Source: Firmicutes bacterium UBA6132 | GTDB taxonomy: Bacteria > Bacillota_A > Clostridia > Tissierellales > Sedimentibacteraceae | NCBI GenBank assembly: GCA_002435835.1 | Contig: DIVM01000064.1 | Span: 1 to 12,009, forward strand | Length of the DNA stretch: 12,009 nt | Direction: 5' to 3' | Position numbers and translations under genes: made by a program | The notes under the pieces: generated by a model | The model's database searches: none | Told to the model about the DNA's origin: nothing | The model's input: only the letters and a program-made list of their open reading frames with translations | In this document: positions 6,097 through 12,009 of the stretch, piece after piece | Position numbering within the stretch: the first letter of the stretch is position 1 | Layout: each line of letters opens with the position of its first letter

Positions 6097-7938
6097 ATGT
6101 GTGGAATAGCAGGTTGGGTTAATACTGAGGATAATTTAATAAGCAAAGAAAATATAATAAAAAAAATGACGGACACATTAAAAGAGAGAGGTCCAGATGA
6201 TTATAATTATTATATAAGTGAAAATTGCTTATTCGGGCATAGAAGATTGACAATTGTCGACCCTGTTGGTGGAGCACAACCTATGATTCGCCAAATTGGA
6301 CATAACAAATTTACAATGGTTTATAACGGCGAACTATACAATACTGAAGATGTAAGAAAAGAACTTTTATTAAAAGGATATAAATTCGAATCTTATTCTG
6401 ATACTGAAGTTCTATTATTATCATATATTGAATGGGGTATTGAATGTTTAAATCACATCAATGGAATATTTGCTTTTGGAGTTTGGAATGAATACGAGAA
6501 TACTTTATTTTTAGCACGGGATCATTTAGGTGTAAAGCCATTATTCTATAGTATAAAAAATAATAATTTACTATTTGCATCTCAAATAAAAGCATTATTA
6601 GCTAATCCATTAGTTGAACCAATAATTGATGAACAAGGCGTTATGGAAATATTAGGATTAGGACCTGCTCGAACATTAGGAAACGGAGTATTTAAAGATA
6701 TAAAAGAAATCCCCCCAGCTCACTATTTAATATATAAAGATTGCAATATTTATATTAAAGAATACTGGCAGTTGCAAGCTATTCCTCATGAAGAAAACTT
6801 TGAACAAACAAAACAAACTACTAAAAATTTATTTGTAGATGCAGTTGAAAGGCAACTTGTATCAGATGTTCCATTATGTACTTTCTTATCTGGTGGTTTA
6901 GATTCAAGCGCTATATCTATTATTACATCTAATTATTATAAAAAACATAACCGAGGAATTTTAAATACGTACTCAATAGATTATGAAGATAATGATAAAT
7001 ATTTTCATGCAAATTTATTCCAACCAACTTCTGACCAGTTTTTTGCTGAAAAGATGGCTGATTACATGGGCAGTATTCACCACACTGTAACACTTAATAA
7101 TTTAAAATTAGCTGAAGCATTAAAGAATGCAGTTAAAGCTAATGATTTACCAGGAATGGCTGATGTTGACTCCTCTCTTTTATTGTTCTGCAAAGAAATT
7201 AGAAATGATTTTACAGTAGCTTTATCAGGAGAATGTGCCGATGAAATTTTTGGGGGCTATCCATGGTTTACAAGACCTGAAGATTTAAACGCTAATACAT
7301 TTCCTTGGTCTAAGTCAACTAAAGAAAGAAGTGAAATTATTAATAAAGAATTTTCTCATTTAAATTTACAAGATTATGTTCAACAAAAATATTATGATAC
7401 TACTAATAAAACACCAAAGCTTAAAGGAGAATCTAAAGAAGAAGCAAAAATGAGAGAATTGTTTTATTTAAATATCAAATGGTTTATGATGACTTTATTG
7501 AACAGAAAAGACAGAATGAGTATGGCAAACAGTTTAGAAGTTAGAGTTCCATTTGCAGATTACAGACTTGTTCAATATGCTTTCAATATTCCTAACAATA
7601 TAAAATTTTATAATGGAAGAGAAAAAGGTTTATTAAGAGAAGCATTAAGGGATTTTTTACCTGATGAAATAATTGACAGAAAAAAAAGCCCTTATCCCAA
7701 AACACATCATGTTGATTATACACAATTTGTTCAAAATTGGATGAGGGATATAATGAAAAATAAAAATGCACCTATTTATCAGCTAATAAACAAACAAAAA
7801 GTAACTGAAATTGTTGAATCGGGTGGAAATTCATTTAAAAAACCTTGGTATGGGCAATTAATGACAGGTCCACAGTTAATTGCTTATTTCATTCAAATTA
7901 ATACTTGGATGGAAGAGTTTAACGTAAGAATTCAATAA
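6097..7938 (+). CDS. asnB: Asparagine synthetase B (glutamine-hydrolysing)
   Basis: This is a 613-residue cytoplasmic enzyme that makes asparagine from aspartate, ATP and glutamine. The start at 6097 gives MCGIAGW, so that Cys2 becomes the N-terminal nucleophile of the class-II glutaminase domain after Met removal. Other glutaminase residues are visible: R49-R50 (GHRRL), N77-G78 (YNGELYN) and D102 (SDTE). The synthetase domain carries the ATP-binding PP-loop SGGLDSS at 265-271 and SGECADEIFGGYPWF from 377, followed by NRKDRMSMANSLEVRVPF, which is diagnostic of the family. Length and motif order are normal and both active sites look intact. The gene stands alone between a promoter-like region and a strong terminator, divergent from the lectin-repeat gene and convergent with hydA, so it is probably monocistronic. 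A role in amidating a cell-wall or other substrate cannot be excluded, but the canonical reaction fits best. Confidence 0.95.
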   Translation: MCGIAGWVNTEDNLISKENIIKKMTDTLKERGPDDYNYYISENCLFGHRRLTIVDPVGGAQPMIRQIGHNKFTMVYNGELYNTEDVRKELLLKGYKFESYSDTEVLLLSYIEWGIECLNHINGIFAFGVWNEYENTLFLARDHLGVKPLFYSIKNNNLLFASQIKALLANPLVEPIIDEQGVMEILGLGPARTLGNGVFKDIKEIPPAHYLIYKDCNIYIKEYWQLQAIPHEENFEQTKQTTKNLFVDAVERQLVSDVPLCTFLSGGLDSSAISIITSNYYKKHNRGILNTYSIDYEDNDKYFHANLFQPTSDQFFAEKMADYMGSIHHTVTLNNLKLAEALKNAVKANDLPGMADVDSSLLLFCKEIRNDFTVALSGECADEIFGGYPWFTRPEDLNANTFPWSKSTKERSEIINKEFSHLNLQDYVQQKYYDTTNKTPKLKGESKEEAKMRELFYLNIKWFMMTLLNRKDRMSMANSLEVRVPFADYRLVQYAFNIPNNIKFYNGREKGLLREALRDFLPDEIIDRKKSPYPKTHHVDYTQFVQNWMRDIMKNKNAPIYQLINKQKVTEIVESGGNSFKKPWYGQLMTGPQLIAYFIQINTWMEEFNVRIQ

Positions 7939-7974
7939 ATAGTGGAGGGATTCCAATACTTTAACTTAAAAGAA

Positions 7975-8005
7975 GAACTTGCTAAAATTTAATTTTAGCA
8001 AGTTC
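7975..8005. terminator. Bidirectional terminator between convergent asnB and hydA
   Basis: GAACTTGCTAAAAT and ATTTTAGCAAGTTC form a perfect 14-bp stem with a 3-nt loop. On the plus strand ATTTTGTTT follows, and on the minus strand TTCTTTTAAG follows. The hairpin begins 36 nt past the asnB stop and 7 nt past the hydA stop, so it can end both transcripts. Confidence 0.85.
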
Positions 8006-8012
8006 ATTTTGT

Positions 8013-9716
8013 TTAATGCTTATGAACATGAAGTTTATGTTTTTTGTCTTTCAATAACCCATCATAAATTACTTTTACAATGTAGTTGTCTTCAGAATTT
8101 TTAATTTGATTTGATTTATCTAAATTATAAAGTCCTTTAGCTCTTAATGCTCTTGTTTGTTTTGTAATCATTTTAGGAACTGGTTGTCCTCCGCCAGCAA
8201 CACAACCGCCATTACAAGCCATTACTTCAACTAAATCATAATGTTTTTCATTATTATTTATTTGCTTTATAAGATTGTCAGCGTTTTTCAAACCATGAAC
8301 AACTGCTATTTTAATTTCACTTCCATCAACAAATACAGATGCTTCTTTAACTGAATCTAAACCTCTTACAGAGTTATAAATTATTTCGCAGTCATCTTTT
8401 CCATATTTTCCTTTTAATACTCTTCGTAATACTGCTTCCATAACACCACCAGTTGTTCCGAATATAACGCCAGCTCCTGAACCTAAACCAAATGGCATAT
8501 CCATTGCTTCTTCTTCTAAGTTATCAAAATCAATTCCAGCTTCTTTAATCATAATAGCAAGTTCCTGTGTTGTAAGTACAACATCAATTTCTCTTTGACC
8601 GTCATGAATAAACTCTTCTCTTGCAGCTTCTGCTTTTTTAGCAGTACATGGCATAATAGATAAAATAACTGTATCTTTTCCATCTTTTGCATCTGTTTCA
8701 TTATAATGTTCTCTCAAAACAGTACCAAACATCTGCTGAGGTGATTTACATGAAGAAATGTTATTCACCATATCAGGATATTTGTTTTCAGCAAATTTTA
8801 CCCATGCAGGACAGCATGAAGTATATAACGGAAGTTTTTCTCCCTTAGTGAATTTTTCAATAAATTCATTGCTTTCTTCCATTACTGTTAAATCGGCAGC
8901 TAAAGTTGTATCATATACTTCTTCAACACCTAACTTCTTTAGAACTGCAACTATTTTACCTATTGTAATTTCGCCAGGATTTTTTCCGAACTCTTCACCT
9001 AATGCAACTCTAACAGCAGGAGCTACTTGTGCTACTACTCTTTTTTGTTTGTCATACAATGCATCCCAAACTTTATTTGTTTCATTATTAATTCTTATAG
9101 CACCTGTAGGGCATACAATTCTGCATTGTCCGCAATCTACGCAATTTGATTCAGCCAAATTTTTGTTAAAAGCTGGTTTAATTTGTACATCAGAACCTCT
9201 ACTTACAAATCCAATAGCCCCAACTCCTTGAACGTCTTCGCATACCATTACACAGTCACCACATTTAATACATTTATTAGGATTTCTTGTAATGCTTGGT
9301 CTTGAATTGTCAATATGTTCATCATCTTCTTCATTAAATATTTGATCAAATCTTATGCTTTTTATTCCATATCTTTTAGCAAGATTTTGTAACTGACATC
9401 TTCCAGTTCTTTCACATGTTGTACAATCTCTGTCATGATTAGCAAGTAAAAGTTCAAGAATCATTTTTCTGTATTTTCTTATTCTTGGAGAATTTGTATA
9501 AATTTCCAAACCATCTTTTGGCTTTTCAGAACATGTTGCAATAATTTCACCTTTAGAAGTTTCAACAGTGCACATCCTGCATGCGCCATAAATACTTAAT
9601 TCAGAATGATAGCAAAACGTAGGAAGATCTATACCTGATTCTCTAATAACTGTTAATATATTTTTTTGATTTGAATATGGCACTTTTTTTCCATCAATAA
9701 TCATATTTCCACTCAT
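8013..9716 (-). CDS. hydA: [FeFe]-hydrogenase catalytic subunit HydA (NADH/ferredoxin-linked, trimeric type)
   Basis: This 567-residue subunit reduces protons to H2 or oxidises H2. In order: an N-terminal [2Fe-2S] domain (C35, C46, C49, C62), a His-ligated [4Fe-4S] site (H94, C98, C101, C107), two ferredoxin-type [4Fe-4S] clusters (C149/152/155/159 and C192/195/198/202), then the H-cluster domain. The latter has TSCCPAW (C301 and C302), MPCTAKK (C357) and MACNGGCVAGGGQP (C501, C505), so all H-cluster ligands are present. The third motif has Asn where many [FeFe]-hydrogenases have Pro. The C-terminus ends in a Lys/His-rich tail (KHKLHVHKH). The start at 9716 follows AAGGAGG placed inside the last codons of hydB, one base after its stop. 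With hydC and hydB upstream, the enzyme most likely couples NADH and reduced ferredoxin oxidation to H2 formation by flavin-based bifurcation. Maturases HydEFG are not in the window. Confidence 0.95.
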   Translation of the reverse strand: MSGNMIIDGKKVPYSNQKNILTVIRESGIDLPTFCYHSELSIYGACRMCTVETSKGEIIATCSEKPKDGLEIYTNSPRIRKYRKMILELLLANHDRDCTTCERTGRCQLQNLAKRYGIKSIRFDQIFNEEDDEHIDNSRPSITRNPNKCIKCGDCVMVCEDVQGVGAIGFVSRGSDVQIKPAFNKNLAESNCVDCGQCRIVCPTGAIRINNETNKVWDALYDKQKRVVAQVAPAVRVALGEEFGKNPGEITIGKIVAVLKKLGVEEVYDTTLAADLTVMEESNEFIEKFTKGEKLPLYTSCCPAWVKFAENKYPDMVNNISSCKSPQQMFGTVLREHYNETDAKDGKDTVILSIMPCTAKKAEAAREEFIHDGQREIDVVLTTQELAIMIKEAGIDFDNLEEEAMDMPFGLGSGAGVIFGTTGGVMEAVLRRVLKGKYGKDDCEIIYNSVRGLDSVKEASVFVDGSEIKIAVVHGLKNADNLIKQINNNEKHYDLVEVMACNGGCVAGGGQPVPKMITKQTRALRAKGLYNLDKSNQIKNSEDNYIVKVIYDGLLKDKKHKLHVHKH

Positions 9717-9717
9717 T

Positions 9718-11595
9718 TTATGCCTCCTTAACTGCTTTAAACGCGCAAACTTCTATACAAGCACCGCATTTAATACATTTTTTATTATCTATGATAAACG
9801 GTTCTTTGACTTTTCCTGATATTGCATTAACCGGACAACTTCTTGAACATTTAGAACATCCTTTACATAGTAAAGCGTCTATTTCTATTGTTGCTAAGCC
9901 TTTGCACTGCTTTGCTGGACACTCCTTATGAACTACATGGGCTATATATTCATCATAAAAATGTTCTAATGTACTTAAAACTGGGTTTGCTGCAGTTTTT
10001 CCAAGGCCACATAAAGCAGTATTTTTAACAGTGTCAGCAATATCTCTTAATAAATCCAAATCTTCGATTGTTCCATTTCCAGCAACTATTCTTTCAAGTA
10101 TTTCAAGCATTCTCTTAGTGCCTTCTCTACATGGAATGCATTTTCCACATGATTCCCTTTGAGTAAAGCTCATAAAAAATCTTGCAACTTCAACTATGCA
10201 AGTTTCTTCATTCATAACAACCATTCCGCCTGAGCCTATCATTGCTCCTACTTTTTTAAGAGAATCAAAACTTAATTGTAAATCTAAGTGGCTTTCATCA
10301 AAAGTTAAACATCCACCTGATGGACCTCCAATTTGAACAGCTTTAAATTTTTTGCCGTCTGGAATACCTCCACCTATATTAAATATTACTTCTCTTAAAG
10401 TTGTTCCCATAGGAACTTCAATAAGTCCCGTATTAACAACATTACCAGTTAATGCAAAAGCTTTTGTACCAGGGCTATCCTTTGTTCCAAATTTTTTATA
10501 ATTATCAGGACCATGTAATATTATCATCGGTACATTGGCAAATGTTTCAACATTGTTTAAAACAGTTGGACATCCGAATAAGCCTTGCTCTACAGTTCTA
10601 GGCGGCTTAACACGAGGCATTCCTCTCTCGCCTTCAATAGAAGCTGTAAGAGCACTTCCTTCACCACACACAAAAGCTCCTGCTCCCTTATTTATATGTA
10701 ATTCAAAATCAAAACCTGAATTTAAAATATTTTTGCCAAGAAGCCCATATTCCTTTGCTTGTTCAATAGCTATTCTTAAACGTTCAACAGCAAGAGGATA
10801 TTCAGCTCTTACATAAATATATCCTGTTTTAGCACCTGTTGCGTATCCACCAAGCATCATACCTTCTATAACTTTGTGTGGATCTCCCTCCATAATGCTT
10901 CTGTCCATGAAAGCACCAGGGTCTCCTTCATCGCCATTACATACAATATATTTTTCAGGTTTATTTTGAGCTAATACTTGACTCCATTTTTTTCCTGCAA
11001 GATAACCTCCGCCACCTCTGCCTCTTAATCCTGAATCCTGTACTTGTTTACATATTTCTTTAGGCTCCATTGTTTTTAGTGCATTTGCTAATGCCCTATA
11101 ACCACCTTTTCCTATATACTCCTGTATATTTTCAGCATCCATTGTGCCGCAATTTTCTAATACTAAACGTGTCTGCTTTTGATAAAAAGGTATTTCATCT
11201 TGGGTTTGATATATTCTTTCATCATCTTTATACATAAGTCTTTTTACAGGTTCACTGTTCATTATAGTGTAATTAAATATATCTTCGCAGTCACTTAATG
11301 ATACTTTAAGATATAAATAATTATACGGTTCAACTCTTACTAATGGTCCAACTTCGCAAAAACCGTGACATCCACTTTTTTTAACTCCTATACCTTCTTC
11401 TTCAAGATATAAGTCAACATCAACCAATAGTCCTTTTTCACTTACCATTTCTCTTAATTTATCATAAATTAAAAGAGAACCTCCAGCAACACAGCCTGTA
11501 CCACCACAAACTATTACTTTTACCCTTTGTTTATCCAATGAATTTCTGAATATATTTGAGGTTGAAACTAATTCATCATAATTTTTTAATAACAT
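9718..11595 (-). CDS. hydB: NuoF-like subunit HydB of bifurcating [FeFe]-hydrogenase
   Basis: This is a 625-residue NAD(H)- and FMN-binding subunit. Domains in order: a thioredoxin-like [2Fe-2S] domain (C30, C35, C76, C80), the NuoF core with FMN/NADH motifs RGRGGGGYLAGKKW (about 191-204), CNGDEGDPGAFMDR (219-232) and GAGAFVCGEGSAL (304-316), and a [4Fe-4S] site (C483, C486, C489 in ESCGKCIPC, plus C529). At the C-terminus is a 2x[4Fe-4S] ferredoxin domain (C577/580/583/587 and C607/610/613/617). A Cys pair (C559, C564 in ECPAKQC) lies before that domain. This fused layout, longer than Nuo NuoF, is typical of HydB in trimeric electron-bifurcating hydrogenases and of related NADP-reducing or formate-linked complexes. 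The start at 11595 overlaps the hydC stop by one base (TAATG) and uses AAAGGAGG within the hydC end. FMN is taken as the bifurcation site from knowledge of the family. Confidence 0.95.
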   Translation of the reverse strand: MLLKNYDELVSTSNIFRNSLDKQRVKVIVCGGTGCVAGGSLLIYDKLREMVSEKGLLVDVDLYLEEEGIGVKKSGCHGFCEVGPLVRVEPYNYLYLKVSLSDCEDIFNYTIMNSEPVKRLMYKDDERIYQTQDEIPFYQKQTRLVLENCGTMDAENIQEYIGKGGYRALANALKTMEPKEICKQVQDSGLRGRGGGGYLAGKKWSQVLAQNKPEKYIVCNGDEGDPGAFMDRSIMEGDPHKVIEGMMLGGYATGAKTGYIYVRAEYPLAVERLRIAIEQAKEYGLLGKNILNSGFDFELHINKGAGAFVCGEGSALTASIEGERGMPRVKPPRTVEQGLFGCPTVLNNVETFANVPMIILHGPDNYKKFGTKDSPGTKAFALTGNVVNTGLIEVPMGTTLREVIFNIGGGIPDGKKFKAVQIGGPSGGCLTFDESHLDLQLSFDSLKKVGAMIGSGGMVVMNEETCIVEVARFFMSFTQRESCGKCIPCREGTKRMLEILERIVAGNGTIEDLDLLRDIADTVKNTALCGLGKTAANPVLSTLEHFYDEYIAHVVHKECPAKQCKGLATIEIDALLCKGCSKCSRSCPVNAISGKVKEPFIIDNKKCIKCGACIEVCAFKAVKEA

Positions 11596-12009
11596 TACAT
11601 TTCCTCCTTTCTTATTTCATTTAAAAGCTCAATAACAGATTCTGGGGTCATTTTTGGATAAACTTTTTCATTTACTGTAATTACTGGTGCTAAACCGCAA
11701 GCTCCTAAACATGATACTGTTTCAAGTGTAAAAAGCATATCATCAGTTGTATGTTTTTTATCATTTAAACATAATTCTTTTTTGATTGCATTTAATATGG
11801 GAATCGATTTTCTTACGTGACATGCTGTTCCATCACATACTTTAATTATATTTTTTCCTTTTGCTTCAAGTGAAAAGTTCTCATAAAAAGTTGCTACACC
11901 GTAAATTTTTGATTGACTAATATCTAATTTATCTGCTAAATAAATTAAAACATCCTCCGGTAAATAACGGTATTCCTTTTGAATTTCTTGTATAATATTA
12001 ATTAATTCT
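11595..12009 (-). CDS. hydC: NuoE-like [2Fe-2S] subunit HydC (5' end outside window)
   Basis: The C-terminal 137 residues are present. A normal NuoE/HydC of about 150-165 residues would lack only some 15-25 residues at the N-terminus here. The visible part has the helical segment YRYLPEDVLIYLADKLDI, then KIYGVATFYENFSLEAKGKN. The thioredoxin-like [2Fe-2S] site follows, with C58 and C63 (VCDGTACH) and C100 and C104 (SCLGACGLAP), counted from the first visible residue. All four ligands are present. It passes electrons between the HydB flavin region and HydA. The frame is open to the window edge. The gene is first of the visible hydCBA run. The promoter, and any further upstream genes such as histidine kinase-like or ferredoxin-like ones seen near other hyd operons, would be off the right edge. 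Confidence 0.93.
   Translation of the reverse strand, partial: ELINIIQEIQKEYRYLPEDVLIYLADKLDISQSKIYGVATFYENFSLEAKGKNIIKVCDGTACHVRKSIPILNAIKKELCLNDKKHTTDDMLFTLETVSCLGACGLAPVITVNEKVYPKMTPESVIELLNEIRKEEM

Noticed and set aside
8758..9231. A 157-residue open frame on the plus strand within hydA
   Set aside because: It is antisense to the ferredoxin and H-cluster regions, whose minus-strand reading has all expected Cys motifs. The plus reading has no known motif.

Overview
The window reads as chromosome of a low-GC (about 30% by eye), strictly anaerobic, fermentative Firmicute, most likely a member of the Clostridia. This rests on strong AGGAGG-type ribosome binding sites, AT-rich codon use, an oxygen-sensitive [FeFe]-hydrogenase of the trimeric NAD-linked type, and tight operons ended by hairpin-plus-U-tract terminators. 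I cannot name a genus. No rRNA, tRNA, CRISPR array, transposase or phage gene was seen, and no gap between genes exceeds about 210 bases.

Layout, left to right. (1) 1-3241, minus strand: a UbiD-type prenylated-FMN decarboxylase, an overlapping UbiA-type prenyltransferase, and a TTG-started NMT1-like substrate-binding lipoprotein that runs off the left edge. The first two are the classic decarboxylase/prenyltransferase pair of quinone synthesis, here most like the MqnL/MqnP steps of the futalosine menaquinone route. The lipoprotein suggests uptake of a precursor. A good sigma-A-type promoter precedes ubiD. (2) 3446-4570, minus: a membrane-anchored ComEC/Rec2-like metallo-beta-lactamase-fold hydrolase followed by a 66-residue DUF3006 protein. 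(3) 4744-5952, minus: a 402-residue protein with an unrecognised 122-residue N-terminal domain, a Pro-Gly linker and six 45-residue PLL-lectin/DUF346-like beta-propeller repeats, closed by a strong terminator. (4) 6097-7938, plus: a stand-alone glutamine-hydrolysing asparagine synthetase, divergent from the lectin gene. (5) 7975-8005: a perfect 14-bp hairpin serving as a bidirectional terminator. (6) 8013-12009, minus: hydC (5' end outside the window), hydB and hydA, encoding an electron-bifurcating NADH/ferredoxin-linked [FeFe]-hydrogenase. The genes are overlapped or 1 nt apart, with each ribosome binding site inside the end of the preceding gene.

Together the window mixes core energy metabolism (H2 evolution from NADH plus reduced ferredoxin, asparagine synthesis, quinone tailoring) with two less understood surface or extracytoplasmic modules: the repeat lectin and the MBL/DUF3006 pair. 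The most unusual points are the two-unit (270-bp) higher-order periodicity in the lectin repeats, its unassigned N-terminal domain without a signal peptide, and an apparent internal duplication at the C-terminus of the UbiD-like protein. I found no convincing evidence for a wholly new multi-gene system.
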